DNA from: Desulfurobacteriaceae bacterium
GTDB lineage: Bacteria > Aquificota > Aquificia > Desulfurobacteriales > Desulfurobacteriaceae
Assembly (NCBI GenBank): GCA_027051905.1
Contig: JALUGO010000027.1
Span: 1 to 64,000 of the forward strand
Direction: 5' to 3'
DNA: 64,000 nucleotides
A program made the position numbers and the translations under genes. This document shows positions 1 through 9,420 of the stretch, one piece after another. The notes beneath the pieces are model-generated. The model did not search any database and was not told where the DNA came from. It saw only the letters and a program-made list of their open reading frames with translations. Position 1 is the first letter of the stretch. Each line of letters starts with the position of its first letter.

Positions 1-127
1 CGGAGACAACGTAACCTTTGAGGTCGAGCTTTTAAAGCCTGTAGCTATTGAGGAAGGGCTCAGGTTCGCTATTCGTGAAGGTGGAAGAACAGTAGGTGCC
101 GGTGTTGTTACTGAAATTCTTGACTAA
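1..127 (+). CDS. tuf: Elongation factor Tu, C-terminal end (partial)
   Basis: Last 41 codons of EF-Tu, which enters from the left edge; its start lies outside the window. EF-Tu carries aminoacyl-tRNA to the ribosomal A site as a GTP complex. The visible part is the end of the last beta-barrel domain and contains the family's hallmark [19 protein letters not shown]. The stop is followed 16 bases later by rpsJ, the classic junction of the str and S10 operons, so tuf is probably cotranscribed with the ribosomal genes that follow. Confidence 0.97.
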   Translation, partial: GDNVTFEVELLKPVAIEEGLRFAIREGGRTVGAGVVTEILD

Positions 128-143
128 TTAGAGAGGGGTAGTT

Positions 144-455
144 ATGGCTCAGGACCGCATTAGGATAAAGTTAACGGCCTATGACCATAGGCTTCTTGAT
201 AGATCCGTTCAGGAAATAATTGATACAGTTAAAAGGACTGGCGCTATTGTCGCCGGTCCTATACCGCTTCCCACAAAGCGTTCCTGGTGGAGTGTTATCA
301 GGTCTCCACACAAGTATAAATACTCTCAGGAACAGTTTGAGATAAGGAAGCACAGGAGGCTCCTTGACATAAAGAATCCCAAACCTCAGACCGTGGAAGC
401 TTTAATGGACCTGAAGCTTCCCGCCGGTGTTGATGTAGAGATAAAGCTTGATTAA
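144..455 (+). CDS. rpsJ: Ribosomal protein S10
   Basis: Small-subunit protein S10 (103 aa, normal length), part of the 30S head. In many bacteria it also acts as NusE in antitermination; that second role is family knowledge, not seen here. The diagnostic loop [20 protein letters not shown] lies near residues 53-72, preceded by a less usual WW pair at 48-49. The ATG follows GAGAGGGG with good spacing. It is the first gene of the long S10-spc-alpha run; no separate promoter is visible in the 16 bases after tuf. Confidence 0.97.
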   Translation: MAQDRIRIKLTAYDHRLLDRSVQEIIDTVKRTGAIVAGPIPLPTKRSWWSVIRSPHKYKYSQEQFEIRKHRRLLDIKNPKPQTVEALMDLKLPAGVDVEIKLD

Positions 456-470
456 TGAAGAGGTGAAAAA

Positions 471-1094
471 ATGAAGGGTATATTAGGAAGAAAAGTTGGA
501 ATGACTCAAATATTCACAGAAGACGGTAAAGCGATAGCTGTTACCGTCATTGAAGCAGGTCCATGCACAGTTGTTCAAAAGAAAACTCCTGAAAAAGATG
601 GTTATTCTGCTCTCCAGCTTGGATTTATGGAAAAAAACAAACACGAGAGCAAGTTCCCCAAACCTCTCCTTGGCCACTTTAAGAAAGCCGGCATAAAGCC
701 CACAAGGTGGCTAAAGGAGGTTAAGTTTGACAACGTAGATGAGTATGCCGTTGGCGACAAAATAACTGTTGAGATCTTTAAACCCGGTGAGAAGGTTGAC
801 ATTACCGGAACTTCAAAGGGAAGAGGATTTGCAGGTTACCACAAACGCCACGGTTTCGGAGGCGGTAGAAGGTCTCACGGTTCAGACTTTCACGAGGGAC
901 CCGGTTCTATTGGTGCCTGTGCAGATCCAGGAAGAGTTCACAAAGGAAAAAGGATGGCAGGACACTACGGTAACGAGACTGTTACCGTAAAGAACCTTGA
1001 GATCGTTGACGTTATTCCTGAGAAGAACCTTCTCCTTGTTAAGGGTGCAGTTCCCGGACACAAAGGCGGACTTGTAATAGTCAAAGGAAAGTAA
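471..1094 (+). CDS. rplC: Ribosomal protein L3
   Basis: Large-subunit protein L3 (207 aa), one of the first proteins in 50S assembly, with an extension reaching toward the peptidyl transferase centre. The signature block runs from about residue 120 ([19 protein letters not shown]) through PGSIG and GKRMAG. Where E. coli L3 carries the glutamine methylated by PrmB (PGSIGQNQTPG), this protein has [11 protein letters not shown], so that modification site is absent. The ATG follows GAAGAGGTG; the next gene, rplD, starts 10 bases after the stop. Confidence 0.97.
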   Translation: MKGILGRKVGMTQIFTEDGKAIAVTVIEAGPCTVVQKKTPEKDGYSALQLGFMEKNKHESKFPKPLLGHFKKAGIKPTRWLKEVKFDNVDEYAVGDKITVEIFKPGEKVDITGTSKGRGFAGYHKRHGFGGGRRSHGSDFHEGPGSIGACADPGRVHKGKRMAGHYGNETVTVKNLEIVDVIPEKNLLLVKGAVPGHKGGLVIVKGK

Positions 1095-1104
1095 GGGGTG
1101 AAAG

Positions 1105-1731
1105 ATGGAGATAAAGGTAGTTAACCCTCAGAATCAGGAAGTTGGAACGGTAGAAATTAAAGAGGAGATAGCAAAGGCTCCGATAAAGCAGCATGCCGTT
1201 TGGGAAACGGTTAAGTGGCAGCTTGCAAAACGCAGGCGCGGAACCCATTCAACCAAAACCCGCGGCGAAGTAAGGGGTGGTGGAAGGAAACCCTGGCCTC
1301 AGAAGCACACCGGAAGAGCCCGTCAGGGTTCCATCAGAGCTCCACAGTGGGTCGGTGGTGGTGTTGTCCATGGACCAAAGCCGAGGGACTACTCCTACAA
1401 CCTTCCTAAAAAGGTAAGGAAAGTTGCCCTTAAGAGCGTTATCTCCGGTAGAATCCAGGAAGGCAACTTCATCGTTGTCGAGGATTTCTCCTTTGAGAAG
1501 CCAAAAACAAAGCAGGCTGTTGAGTTCCTGAAGAACCTAGGGCTTGAAAACGAGAAAGTCCTCCTTGTAGTTCCTTCAGACTTTGATGAGAACACCTACC
1601 TTTCATTCAGAAACCTGCCAAATGTAAAGGTTCTTCCTATAGAAGGACTCAACGTTTACGACGTTCTCTGCTACAACAAGTGTGTCTTCTTTAAGTCAAC
1701 TCTATCCAAGTTAGAGGAGAGGTTATCATGA
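1105..1731 (+). CDS. rplD: Ribosomal protein L4
   Basis: Large-subunit protein L4 (208 aa), which lines the peptide exit tunnel with a long basic loop. That loop is visible at about residues 45-85 (KRRRGTHSTKTRGEVRGGG, then KPWPQKHTGRARQGSIRAP). E. coli L4 also represses its own operon, but no comparable leader can be judged here because the operon start is outside the window. The stop overlaps the rplW start by four bases (ATGA), implying translational coupling. Confidence 0.96.
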   Translation: MEIKVVNPQNQEVGTVEIKEEIAKAPIKQHAVWETVKWQLAKRRRGTHSTKTRGEVRGGGRKPWPQKHTGRARQGSIRAPQWVGGGVVHGPKPRDYSYNLPKKVRKVALKSVISGRIQEGNFIVVEDFSFEKPKTKQAVEFLKNLGLENEKVLLVVPSDFDENTYLSFRNLPNVKVLPIEGLNVYDVLCYNKCVFFKSTLSKLEERLS

Positions 1732-2051
1732 GAACTCCCTATGATATAATCCTGCGCCCTATCGTTACCGAGAAGAGCGTAAGGCTTGCAAACCTTGAGG
1801 TTAAGAGCTCCAAAACAAAGGAGCCAAGGAAGATTACAAAGGTAACTTTTGAAGTGGCTATGGACGCCACAAAGCCGGAGATAAAGGAAGCTGTTGAGAA
1901 GATCTTCGGCGTTAAGGTTGAAAAGGTCAACACAATGATAGTTAAGGGAAAGAGAAAAGGAATCAGGTTCTTCCGCGGAAGGAAGAAAGACTGGAAGAAG
2001 GCAGTTGTTACTCTTAAGCCCGGCTACGAAATTGACCTTGAGAAACTCTAA
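1728..2051 (+). CDS. rplW: Ribosomal protein L23
   Basis: Large-subunit protein L23 (107 aa), at the tunnel exit, where it docks trigger factor and SRP. The N-terminal RTPYDIILRPIVTEKSVRL and the C-terminal KKAVVTLKPGYEIDL are typical. A lysine-rich insertion near residues 25-40 replaces the shorter loop of many homologues. The start overlaps the rplD stop (ATGA). Confidence 0.95.
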   Translation: MRTPYDIILRPIVTEKSVRLANLEVKSSKTKEPRKITKVTFEVAMDATKPEIKEAVEKIFGVKVEKVNTMIVKGKRKGIRFFRGRKKDWKKAVVTLKPGYEIDLEKL

Positions 2052-2067
2052 GTGAAGGGGTTAGAAA

Positions 2068-2895
2068 ATGGGAATCAAGAGGTTTAAGCCATACACGCCA
2101 TCAAGGCGTTTTATGACAGTTTCAGACTTTGCCGAGATTACAAAAACTGAACCTGAAAAGTCCCTTACAGTTGGATTTGTAAGGGGAACAGGTAGAAATA
2201 ACCAGGGTAGAATTACCTGCCGCCATAAGGGAGGCGGTCATAAGCGCCGTTACAGGATAATTGACTTCAGGCGCGACAAAATTGGAATTCCCGCTAAAGT
2301 TGCTGCAATTGAGTATGACCCCAACAGGTCTGCCCGTATTGCACTCCTCGTTTATGCCGACGGAGAAAAGCGTTACATCATCTGGCCTGAAGGGCTTAAA
2401 GTTGGAGATACTGTCGTTTCAGGTCCCGATGCCGAAATAAAGGTTGGGAATGCACTTCCTTTGAGAAACATTCCTGTTGGAACTATCGTTCACAACGTTG
2501 AGCTTAAGCCAGGAAAGGGTGGTCAGCTTGCAAGAGCTGCCGGTTCCTTTGCCCAGCTCATGGGTAAGGTTGGAGACTACGCTCAACTGAGACTCCCCTC
2601 TGGAGAGTTAAGACTTGTTCACCTTGACTGTATGGCAACCATTGGTCAGGTAGGAAACCTTGACCACGAGAACATCGTTATCGGTAAGGCAGGTCGTTCA
2701 AGGTGGTTAGGTATCAGACCAACCGTTCGTGGAACAGCCATGAACCCTGTTGACCACCCCCACGGTGGTGGTGAAGGTAGAACCTTTGGTAAGCACCCGG
2801 TTACTCCATGGGGTCAGCCTACCAAAGGTTACAAGACAAGGCGTTCTAAGAAATACTCAGACAGGTTTATCATTAAACGCCGCAACCAGAAGTAG
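2068..2895 (+). CDS. rplB: Ribosomal protein L2
   Basis: Large-subunit protein L2 (275 aa), essential for subunit joining and close to the peptidyl transferase centre. The C-terminal [13 protein letters not shown] motif, which includes the conserved histidine equivalent to E. coli H229, is intact, as is the N-terminal [18 protein letters not shown]. Length matches the family. The ATG follows GAAGGGG; rpsS begins 9 bases after the stop. Confidence 0.98.
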   Translation: MGIKRFKPYTPSRRFMTVSDFAEITKTEPEKSLTVGFVRGTGRNNQGRITCRHKGGGHKRRYRIIDFRRDKIGIPAKVAAIEYDPNRSARIALLVYADGEKRYIIWPEGLKVGDTVVSGPDAEIKVGNALPLRNIPVGTIVHNVELKPGKGGQLARAAGSFAQLMGKVGDYAQLRLPSGELRLVHLDCMATIGQVGNLDHENIVIGKAGRSRWLGIRPTVRGTAMNPVDHPHGGGEGRTFGKHPVTPWGQPTKGYKTRRSKKYSDRFIIKRRNQK

Positions 2896-2904
2896 GAGGT
2901 TTAA

Positions 2905-3183
2905 ATGGGACGTTCACTAAAGAAGGGGCCCTACGTTAACCCCAAGATACTGAAGAAAGTCCGTAAAATGAACGAAACGGGAGAGAAGAAAGTAATCAAG
3001 GTATGGGATAGGGCCTGCACAATAGTTCCCGAGTTTATCGGTCACACCTTTGCCGTTTACAACGGCCAGAAGTTCATTCCCGTTTACGTAACTGAGCAGA
3101 TGGTTGGCCATAGACTTGGAGAGTTCTCCCTTACAAGAACTTTCCGCGGCCATGCAGGTCAAAAAGTAGCCAAGAAGAAGTAA
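2905..3183 (+). CDS. rpsS: Ribosomal protein S19
   Basis: Small-subunit protein S19 (92 aa), in the 30S head, where it pairs with S13 and touches the A-site tRNA. The N-terminal [11 protein letters not shown] and the C-terminal [18 protein letters not shown] are family hallmarks. The start follows AGGAGG at spacing 6. Confidence 0.97.
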   Translation: MGRSLKKGPYVNPKILKKVRKMNETGEKKVIKVWDRACTIVPEFIGHTFAVYNGQKFIPVYVTEQMVGHRLGEFSLTRTFRGHAGQKVAKKK

Positions 3184-3196
3184 GGAGAGGTAAAAG

Positions 3197-3595
3197 ATGG
3201 CTGTTGAACAGAGAGATTATTATCAGGCAGGCGAAAGGGGATTTGAAACCCCATCTGAAGCAAGGGCTATATGGAGAAGAGCGAGAATGTCTGCCTCTAA
3301 AGTGAGGCTGGTTGTTGACCTTATCAGGGGCAAGCACGTTGACAACGCCCTCGCAATTCTCCAGAACAGCCCAAAGAAGGCTGCCCGTATGGTTGAGAAG
3401 GTTTTAAAGAGTGCTATTGCAAACGCTGAGCAAAAAGGTTTAGACCCTGAAGAGCTCATCGTTAAGAGGGCTTACGTTGATGAAGGCCCTACAATGAAGA
3501 GGGTAAGGCCCAGGGCTATGGGAAGGGCCAACATCAGGCACAGGAGAACCTGCCACATTACCGTTGTGGTAGGTAAACCTGAGGAGAAAAAGTAA
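3197..3595 (+). CDS. rplV: Ribosomal protein L22
   Basis: Large-subunit protein L22 (132 aa), a wall component of the exit tunnel. The core begins near residue 22 ([19 protein letters not shown]) and the tunnel hairpin is at about 98-120 ([20 protein letters not shown]). Compared with the usual ~110 aa form it has about 20 extra N-terminal residues ([19 protein letters not shown]). The ATG at 3197 has AGGAGAGG at proper spacing, and no alternative start with a ribosome binding site is seen downstream, so the extension is probably real. Confidence 0.95.
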   Translation: MAVEQRDYYQAGERGFETPSEARAIWRRARMSASKVRLVVDLIRGKHVDNALAILQNSPKKAARMVEKVLKSAIANAEQKGLDPEELIVKRAYVDEGPTMKRVRPRAMGRANIRHRRTCHITVVVGKPEEKK

Positions 3596-3610
3596 TTTCG
3601 GAGGTAAACC

Positions 3611-4309
3611 TTGGGACAGAAAGTTCACCCGATAGGATTCAGACTTGGAATCACCAAGGACTGGGAGTCCAAGTGGGTTGTTAAGGAGAAGAAGAAGTTT
3701 GTTGACACTCTTCACGAAGACCTTAAGATCCGTGAGCTTATCAAGAAGAAGTACTACCATGCAGGTATTGCCAGGATTGATATTGAGAGAACCCTGGATA
3801 AGATCAACATCAGGATCTGGGCGGCAAGACCCGGTCTTCTTATTGCAAGGAAGGGAGCTGAGGTAAAAGCTCTCAGGCGTTTTCTTGAAGAGCTTACAGG
3901 AAAGAGCGTTTACATCAACATTGAAGAAGTTAAATATCCTCAGCTTAACGCCCAGTTAGTTGCTGAAAACGTTGCTTCACAGCTAGAGCGCCGTGTGGCG
4001 TTCAGGCGTGCTATGAAAAGGGTTATTGCCGACGCTATGAAGGCCGGCGCAAAAGGAATTAAGGTTCAGTGCGCCGGAAGACTTGGCGGTGCCGATATGG
4101 CGAGGAAGGAGTGGTATAGAGAAGGTCGTGTTCCGTTGCAGACTATCCGCGCCGACATAGATTATGGCACTGCCATTGCCAAGACCAAATATGGTGTTAT
4201 TGGCGTTAAGGTCTGGATCTACAAGGGAGACGTTTATAAGGATGAAACTGAAGAACTCCTCAAGAAGATTGAGAAGGAAGTAAAACAAGAGATGGCGAGA
4301 GGTGAGTAA
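3611..4309 (+). CDS. rpsC: Ribosomal protein S3
   Basis: Small-subunit protein S3 (232 aa), at the mRNA entry tunnel, where it contributes helicase activity. The N-terminal [13 protein letters not shown], the KH domain ([19 protein letters not shown], about residues 78-96) and the C-terminal [10 protein letters not shown] block are all present. The start is TTG behind GGAGG; no ATG lies near the conserved N-terminus. It ends two bases before rplP. Confidence 0.96.
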   Translation: MGQKVHPIGFRLGITKDWESKWVVKEKKKFVDTLHEDLKIRELIKKKYYHAGIARIDIERTLDKINIRIWAARPGLLIARKGAEVKALRRFLEELTGKSVYINIEEVKYPQLNAQLVAENVASQLERRVAFRRAMKRVIADAMKAGAKGIKVQCAGRLGGADMARKEWYREGRVPLQTIRADIDYGTAIAKTKYGVIGVKVWIYKGDVYKDETEELLKKIEKEVKQEMARGE

Positions 4310-4311
4310 CC

Positions 4312-4740
4312 ATGTTAATGCCGAGGAGAACCAAATACAGAAAGCAGCAGAGAGGAAGATTAAAGGGTAAGTCTTACAGGGCAAACAAACTTGCCTTTGG
4401 TGATTACGGCATTCAAGCCCTTGAGCCTCACTACGTTACAACCAACCAGATTGAGGCTGCAAGGGTTGCCATGACAAGAACTATGAAAAGGGGTGGTAAG
4501 GTCTGGATCCGTATCTTCCCGGATAAACCTTACACAAAAAAGCCCCTTGAAACCCGTATGGGTAAAGGTAAGGGTAACGTTGAAACCTGGGTGGCAAAAG
4601 TTCTTCCCGGCCGCATAATGTTTGAAATTGCCGGGGTTCCGGAAGATGTTGCAATGGAAGCCCTCAGGCTTGCCATTCACAAACTTCCCATGAAGTGCAG
4701 GATTGTTAAAAGGGAAGAAACCCCAGCTGGTGAGGAGTAA
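4312..4740 (+). CDS. rplP: Ribosomal protein L16
   Basis: Large-subunit protein L16 (142 aa), which helps position tRNA in the A site. It begins [15 protein letters not shown] and carries [16 protein letters not shown] near residue 62, both diagnostic. The first ATG (4312) fits homologues starting MLMP; the second ATG, two codons later, is a possible alternative. The ribosome binding site GAGAGGTGAG sits inside the 3' end of rpsC. Confidence 0.96.
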   Translation: MLMPRRTKYRKQQRGRLKGKSYRANKLAFGDYGIQALEPHYVTTNQIEAARVAMTRTMKRGGKVWIRIFPDKPYTKKPLETRMGKGKGNVETWVAKVLPGRIMFEIAGVPEDVAMEALRLAIHKLPMKCRIVKREETPAGEE

Positions 4741-4743
4741 GAG

Positions 4744-4944
4744 ATGAAGAAATACACAGAGGAGCTTAGGAAAAAGTCAAATGAGGAGCTCCTTAAGATG
4801 GTAAAGGAGCTCAAAGAGAAACTCCTTAAACTACGTTTTAAAAACGCTTTCGGTCAACTTGAGAACCCAATGGACATCAGGAAGACCAGACGTCAGATTG
4901 CCCGCATTCTTACAATTTTAAGAGAGCGTGGCGTTAAGGCTTAA
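4744..4944 (+). CDS. rpmC: Ribosomal protein L29
   Basis: Large-subunit protein L29 (66 aa), next to L23 at the tunnel exit. Short helical protein with the family patterns [20 protein letters not shown] and [18 protein letters not shown]. The GGTGAGGAG ribosome binding site overlaps the end of rplP, three bases upstream in gene spacing. Confidence 0.95.
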   Translation: MKKYTEELRKKSNEELLKMVKELKEKLLKLRFKNAFGQLENPMDIRKTRRQIARILTILRERGVKA

Positions 4945-4955
4945 CGGAGGAGACA

Positions 4956-5261
4956 ATGGCAGAAAGGGTTAACAGGAGAAAGGTAAGGATTGGCGTCGTT
5001 GTAAGTGACAAGATGGATAAAACTGTCGTTGTTCGCGTTACAAGGGAGTTCCGCCACCCTGTTTACGGTAAAAGAGTTAAGTTTTCCAAGAAGTATATGG
5101 CACACGACGAGAACAACCAGTGCCAGGTTGGAGACGTTGTAAAGATTATGGAGACAAGACCTCTCTCCCGCCACAAGAGGTGGAGAGTGGTTGAGATTAT
5201 TGAAAAGGCCAAGAAACTTGGAGAGGTTTCCGAAGAAACTCCGGAAACCACACAGGAGTAA
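4956..5261 (+). CDS. rpsQ: Ribosomal protein S17
   Basis: Small-subunit protein S17 (101 aa), a primary binder of 16S rRNA. The OB-fold core ([53 protein letters not shown]) is complete. About 15 residues rich in Glu and Lys extend beyond the usual C-terminus. The ATG follows GGAGG. Confidence 0.95.
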   Translation: MAERVNRRKVRIGVVVSDKMDKTVVVRVTREFRHPVYGKRVKFSKKYMAHDENNQCQVGDVVKIMETRPLSRHKRWRVVEIIEKAKKLGEVSEETPETTQE

Positions 5262-5283
5262 ATCCTTCTAAAGGAGTGTAGCG

Positions 5284-5652
5284 ATGATTCAGGTTCAAAC
5301 TTACCTAAACGTTGCGGACAACACAGGAGCTAAAAAGGTTCAGTGCATAAGGGTTCTCGGAGGCTCCAACAGGAAGTATGCTTCCCTTGGAGACCAGATA
5401 GTTGTTACTGTAAAAGACGCTGCTCCCAACGCTACTGCCAAGAAGGGAGAGGTTTATAGGGCAGTAGTTGTTAGAACCAAAAAAGAAGTTCGTCGTCCTG
5501 ACGGAACCTACATAAAGTTTGACGACAACGCAGTTGTTCTCCTCAACAAACAGGGTGAGCCCCTTGGAACCCGTATACTTGGGCCTGTTGCCCGTGAGGC
5601 AAGGCAGAAAGGGTTCACAAAGGTTACAACCCTTGCTCCGGAAGTTATATAA
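5284..5652 (+). CDS. rplN: Ribosomal protein L14
   Basis: Large-subunit protein L14 (122 aa, exact family length), part of the intersubunit bridge with S12/16S. It starts [20 protein letters not shown] and ends [17 protein letters not shown], both typical. The ATG follows AAAGGAG. Confidence 0.97.
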   Translation: MIQVQTYLNVADNTGAKKVQCIRVLGGSNRKYASLGDQIVVTVKDAAPNATAKKGEVYRAVVVRTKKEVRRPDGTYIKFDDNAVVLLNKQGEPLGTRILGPVAREARQKGFTKVTTLAPEVI

Positions 5653-5664
5653 GGGAGGAATCTA

Positions 5665-6018
5665 ATGGCTAAGAAGAAGTTCAAGATAAAGGCTGGCGAT
5701 AAGGTCGTTGTTATAGCCGGCAAAGACAAGGGAAAAGTAGGTAAAGTTCTCAAGGTTCTTCCTGAAGAGGAAAGAGTAATTGTTGAGGGTGTAAGGCTTG
5801 TTAAGAAGCACCTTCGCCCCAGCCAGAAATACCCTGAAGGGGGAATCATTGAGAAGGAAGCCCCCATCCATATAAGCAACGTTATGCTTGTTGATCCAAA
5901 GACAGGTAAGCCTACAAGAGTTGGAATTAAGTTTGTTGACGGCAAAAAAGTTCGTTACGCAAAGCGCTCTGGCGAAATTATTGACGAGATAAGCAAACCC
6001 CAGAAGGCGGGTCGGTAA
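5665..6018 (+). CDS. rplX: Ribosomal protein L24
   Basis: Large-subunit protein L24 (117 aa), an assembly initiator. The KOW motif lies at residues 9-30 ([20 protein letters not shown]), followed by [20 protein letters not shown] and the C-terminal [13 protein letters not shown]. The start follows GGGAGG. Confidence 0.96.
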   Translation: MAKKKFKIKAGDKVVVIAGKDKGKVGKVLKVLPEEERVIVEGVRLVKKHLRPSQKYPEGGIIEKEAPIHISNVMLVDPKTGKPTRVGIKFVDGKKVRYAKRSGEIIDEISKPQKAGR

Positions 6019-6039
6019 TCCGCTAACTAAGGAGGAGTG

Positions 6040-6597
6040 ATGGCTGAAGAGAAATACGTCCCAAGACTCAAGAAGAAGTACAAGGAAGAAGTTATCCCAG
6101 CACTTATGAAGAAGTTCGGCTACAAGAACGTTATGGAAGTTCCCAGAATTGAAAAGATTGTAGTTAACATGGGTGTAGGTGAGGCCGTTCAGAACATCAA
6201 AGCATTAGAAAACGCAATGAACGACCTTGCCTTAATCACCGGACAGAAGCCTTCCGTTAGGAGGGCAAAGAGATCTGAGGCTGGTTTCAAGCTCCGCAAG
6301 GGTATGCCTATCGGAGCTAAAGTTACCCTGAGAAGAGACAGGATGTGGGATTTCCTTGACAGGCTCATCTCAATGGCCCTTCCAAGGGTTAGGGACTTTA
6401 AAGGTCTCTCTCCCAAGTCCTTTGATGGAAGGGGTAACTACAACTTTGGTCTTGAAGAGCAAACTGTTTTCCCCGAAATTGACTACGACAAAGTTGACAA
6501 AATCAGGGGAATGAACATTACTATCGTAACAACTGCCGAAACTGACGAGGAGGCAAAGGCCCTTCTTGAAGCTTTAGGATTCCCATTCAGGAAATAA
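6040..6597 (+). CDS. rplE: Ribosomal protein L5
   Basis: Large-subunit protein L5 (185 aa), which binds 5S rRNA and contacts the P-site tRNA. Diagnostic stretches are [35 protein letters not shown] and [19 protein letters not shown]. An in-frame GTG lies three bases earlier at 6037, but GGAGG (6031-6035) is better spaced for the ATG at 6040, so that start is used. Confidence 0.96.
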   Translation: MAEEKYVPRLKKKYKEEVIPALMKKFGYKNVMEVPRIEKIVVNMGVGEAVQNIKALENAMNDLALITGQKPSVRRAKRSEAGFKLRKGMPIGAKVTLRRDRMWDFLDRLISMALPRVRDFKGLSPKSFDGRGNYNFGLEEQTVFPEIDYDKVDKIRGMNITIVTTAETDEEAKALLEALGFPFRK

Positions 6598-6610
6598 TCA
6601 GGAGGAGTAG

Positions 6611-6796
6611 ATGGCAAGGAAAGCACTGATAGTTAAGGCTCAGAAGGAGCCAAAGTATAAGGTCAGAAAGTATAACAGGTGTCCCCTGTGTGGACGCCCG
6701 AGGGGATACATCAGGGCCTTTGGAATGTGCAGGCTCTGCTTCAGAACACTTGCCCTTCAGGGTAAAATCCCTGGCGTTAGAAAGGCAAGCTGGTAA
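6611..6796 (+). CDS. rpsN: Ribosomal protein S14, zinc-binding type
   Basis: Small-subunit protein S14 (61 aa) of the short zinc-ribbon (type Z) class. Four cysteines at 24, 27, 40 and 43 (CPLC and CRLC) form the zinc site. The surrounding [18 protein letters not shown] is typical. It is encoded between rplE and rpsH as usual; the ATG follows AGGAGG. Confidence 0.97.
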   Translation: MARKALIVKAQKEPKYKVRKYNRCPLCGRPRGYIRAFGMCRLCFRTLALQGKIPGVRKASW

Positions 6797-6822
6797 AAAC
6801 TTGTAGGAGAGGTAGAAGAGCC

Positions 6823-7245
6823 ATGATGATGGATAGTGTTGCAGATTTCCTTACCCGTATAAGGAACGCAAACCTTGTTTACCACGAGACTGTAGATGCT
6901 CCCTATTCAAAGGTTAACGAGGCTATAGCCAAGATCCTTAAAGAAGAAGGGTTTATCAGAGATTACGAAATACTTGAGGAACCGTTTAAAAGAGCCAAAA
7001 ACCCTGAGAACAAGAAGAAGATCATCAGGATCCATATGAAATACGGTCCTAATAAGGAAAGGGTTATCAACGAGATTAAGAGGGTTTCAAAGCCAGGTAG
7101 GCGTATCTACGTTGGTAAAGACGAAATTCCTCTCGTTAAGGCCGGTCTTGGAGTGGCTATTCTCTCTACAAACAAGGGGATTATTCCTGGCTATAAGGCC
7201 AGAAAGCTCGGAGTTGGCGGAGAAGTTCTTTGCTACGTATGGTAA
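6823..7245 (+). CDS. rpsH: Ribosomal protein S8
   Basis: Small-subunit protein S8 (140 aa), a primary 16S binder and the spc-operon repressor in E. coli. It shows [19 protein letters not shown] at the N-terminus and [29 protein letters not shown] at the C-terminus (two overlapping typical blocks). Three ATG codons stand in a row (6823, 6826, 6829); AGGAGAGG at 6805-6812 best suits the first, but the choice changes only one or two residues. Confidence 0.95.
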   Translation: MMMDSVADFLTRIRNANLVYHETVDAPYSKVNEAIAKILKEEGFIRDYEILEEPFKRAKNPENKKKIIRIHMKYGPNKERVINEIKRVSKPGRRIYVGKDEIPLVKAGLGVAILSTNKGIIPGYKARKLGVGGEVLCYVW

Positions 7246-7266
7246 AACCACTAAAGGAGTGTGGAG

Positions 7267-7809
7267 ATGTCAAGGATAGGAAGGCTTCCGGTTGAGATAC
7301 CACAGGGCGTAACTGTAGAGGTAAAGCCTGGAAACCACGTTATTGTTAAGGGTCCTAAAGGGCAGCTTGAGTTCACGTTTAACCCTAAGCTCACAATTAA
7401 GGTTGAGGACAACAAGGTTATTGTTGAGAGGCCTAACGATGAGAAGCAGATGAGAGCTCTCCATGGAACAACCAGAGCTCTCATCAACAACATGGTTATT
7501 GGCGTTTCAAAGGGCTTTGAGAAAGTTCTTGAGGTTAAAGGTCTTGGTTACAGGGCTTTTGTTAAGGGAAACACTCTAGAACTTCATCTTGGTTTCTCCC
7601 ACCCTGTCCTCTACAAGATTCCTGAGGGAATTCAAATAGAAGTTGACAGGGAAAACAACATCTACGTTCGCGGAATTGACAAGCAGAAGGTTGGTCAGGT
7701 TGCAGCAGAAATCCGCTCCTTCAGGCCGCCTGAGCCCTACAAGGGTAAAGGTATTAGGTACAGAGGTGAGAAGATCATCCTCAAAGCCGGTAAATCTGCT
7801 AAGAAGTAA
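7267..7809 (+). CDS. rplF: Ribosomal protein L6
   Basis: Large-subunit protein L6 (180 aa), near the GTPase centre. It begins SRIGRLPVEIPQGVTVEV and ends PEPYKGKGIRYRGEKIILKAG-like, both standard. A GTG two codons earlier (7261) would directly abut the AAAGGAG site (7253-7259), whereas the ATG at 7267 is seven bases from it and matches family N-termini. Confidence 0.96.
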   Translation: MSRIGRLPVEIPQGVTVEVKPGNHVIVKGPKGQLEFTFNPKLTIKVEDNKVIVERPNDEKQMRALHGTTRALINNMVIGVSKGFEKVLEVKGLGYRAFVKGNTLELHLGFSHPVLYKIPEGIQIEVDRENNIYVRGIDKQKVGQVAAEIRSFRPPEPYKGKGIRYRGEKIILKAGKSAKK

Positions 7810-7827
7810 CTTTAGAGGGGAGAGAAA

Positions 7828-8193
7828 ATGGCAAAGCTTACAAGGCGTGAAAGGATTGCTAAGAAGCATAGAAGAGTTAGGAAGAAGATATTTGGAACTC
7901 CTGAAAGGCCAAGGCTTGCGGTTTACAAGAGCCTCAAGCACATCTACGCTCAGATTATTGACGATACAAAAGGCGTTACTCTAGTTGCCGCTTCAACTCT
8001 TGATAAGGAGCTCAGAGACAAACTCCCTGAGCTCACAAAGACTGAAGAAGCAAGGGAAGTGGGTAAGCTCATTGCCCAGCGTGCCCTTGAGAAGGGGATT
8101 AAAAAGGTTGTCTTTGACCGTGGCGGTTTTATCTACCACGGCCGTATAAAGGCTCTGGCTGAAGGCGCCAGAGAAGGTGGACTTGAATTTTAG
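7828..8193 (+). CDS. rplR: Ribosomal protein L18
   Basis: Large-subunit protein L18 (121 aa), which brings 5S rRNA into the particle with L5. Recognisable blocks are [21 protein letters not shown] and the C-terminal [20 protein letters not shown] (20 residues). The ATG follows AGGGGAGAG. Confidence 0.96.
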   Translation: MAKLTRRERIAKKHRRVRKKIFGTPERPRLAVYKSLKHIYAQIIDDTKGVTLVAASTLDKELRDKLPELTKTEEAREVGKLIAQRALEKGIKKVVFDRGGFIYHGRIKALAEGAREGGLEF

Positions 8194-8204
8194 GGAGGTA
8201 GTTG

Positions 8205-8762
8205 ATGGCTAAGAGAGTTAGACCTGAAGGACTTGATCTGAAAGAGAGGCTTGTCCATATCAACAGGAACGCTAAAGTTGTTACAGGTGGTAGGAAATTC
8301 AGCTTTACAGCTTTCGTTGTTGTTGGAGACGGCAAAGGAGTTGTAGGCTTCGGTAGAGGTAAGGCTGCAGAGGTTCCAGACGCCATAAGGAAGGCGACTG
8401 AAGATGCGAAGAAGAACCTCATTAAAGTTCCCGTAGTTGACGGAACCATTCCCTTTGAGGTTGAAGCGAAATTTGGCGGTTCAAAGGTTATAATGAGGCC
8501 TGCCGCTCCCGGTACCGGAGTTATTGCATCTGCTCCTGTCCGTGCAGTTCTTGAGTCTGCAGGTGTTACAGACATTCTCACAAAGGTTATTGGTTCTACA
8601 AACCCTCACACAGTTGTAAGGGCTGTTCTTAAAGGCCTTGAGCAGCTCAAAACTCCCGAAGAGTTCGCTAAACTTCGCGGCGTTCCTGTTGAGGAGCTCC
8701 GCAAGCGCTGGAAGCTCCCCGGCAGGAGAGTGACAAAAGAAGGTGAAATTGTCAGGAGGTAG
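8205..8762 (+). CDS. rpsE: Ribosomal protein S5
   Basis: Small-subunit protein S5 (185 aa), involved in decoding accuracy. The dsRBD-like N-terminal domain (residues ~12-75) contains [20 protein letters not shown] and [17 protein letters not shown]; the C-terminal domain has [20 protein letters not shown]. An in-frame TTG at 8202 precedes the ATG at 8205; GGGAGG spacing and homologues favour the ATG. The stop leads into rpmD within two bases. Confidence 0.96.
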   Translation: MAKRVRPEGLDLKERLVHINRNAKVVTGGRKFSFTAFVVVGDGKGVVGFGRGKAAEVPDAIRKATEDAKKNLIKVPVVDGTIPFEVEAKFGGSKVIMRPAAPGTGVIASAPVRAVLESAGVTDILTKVIGSTNPHTVVRAVLKGLEQLKTPEEFAKLRGVPVEELRKRWKLPGRRVTKEGEIVRR

Positions 8763-8764
8763 TG

Positions 8765-8950
8765 ATGGCAAAGGTTAAGATAACCCTCATCAGAGGGCTT
8801 GCTGGCAAGAGCAAGAGGAAAAAGGCAACTCTGGCAGCCCTTGGTCTCCACAAGAGGGGCGCTACAACCGTTAAAGAGCTCAACCCTGCGATTGAAGGGA
8901 TGATTGAGAAGGTTAAAGAACTCGTAAAAGTAGAACCTGTGGAGGAGTAA
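8765..8950 (+). CDS. rpmD: Ribosomal protein L30
   Basis: Large-subunit protein L30 (61 aa). The fold signature is [20 protein letters not shown] followed by [11 protein letters not shown]. The AGGAGG site lies inside the rpsE stop region. The GTG at 8762 is in frame but adds only one residue; the ATG at 8765 is better spaced. Confidence 0.95.
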   Translation: MAKVKITLIRGLAGKSKRKKATLAALGLHKRGATTVKELNPAIEGMIEKVKELVKVEPVEE

Positions 8951-8951
8951 A

Positions 8952-9410
8952 ATGGGACTTGAGCTACATAACTTAAAACCAAACCCTGGAGCAGTTAGAG
9001 AGAAAAAACGCGTAGGTAGGGGTCACGGCTCAGGCCACGGAAAGACGTCCGGTAGAGGTCAGAAAGGACAGACTGCTCGCTCTGGATGGAAGGGTGGAAC
9101 AAGACCAGGATTTGAGGGTGGACAGACTCCCCTCTACATGAGATTTCCAAAGAGAGGGTTCTCAAACGCTCCGTTTAAGAAAGAATACGCTGTAATCAAC
9201 GTTGGAGACCTCAACGAGGCTTTTGAGGAGGGAACTGAGATTACGCCGGAGCTCCTCAGAGAAACCGGCCTTGTTAAGAGGAAACTCCCGATAAAAATCC
9301 TTGGAGACGGCGAGCTTACAAAGAAGTTCGTTGTCAAAGCTCACAAGTTTTCTGCCTCTGCAAAAGAAAAAATTGAGGCTGCTGGCGGTTCCTGGGAGGA
9401 GATAGCTTAA
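8952..9410 (+). CDS. rplO: Ribosomal protein L15
   Basis: Large-subunit protein L15 (152 aa), a late assembly protein. The long glycine-rich basic N-terminus ([18 protein letters not shown], then [20 protein letters not shown]) is unmistakable, and [15 protein letters not shown] closes it. The start ATG overlaps the rpmD stop region; GGAGGAG sits in the end of rpmD. Confidence 0.96.
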   Translation: MGLELHNLKPNPGAVREKKRVGRGHGSGHGKTSGRGQKGQTARSGWKGGTRPGFEGGQTPLYMRFPKRGFSNAPFKKEYAVINVGDLNEAFEEGTEITPELLRETGLVKRKLPIKILGDGELTKKFVVKAHKFSASAKEKIEAAGGSWEEIA

Positions 9411-9420
9411 GGAGAATTAA

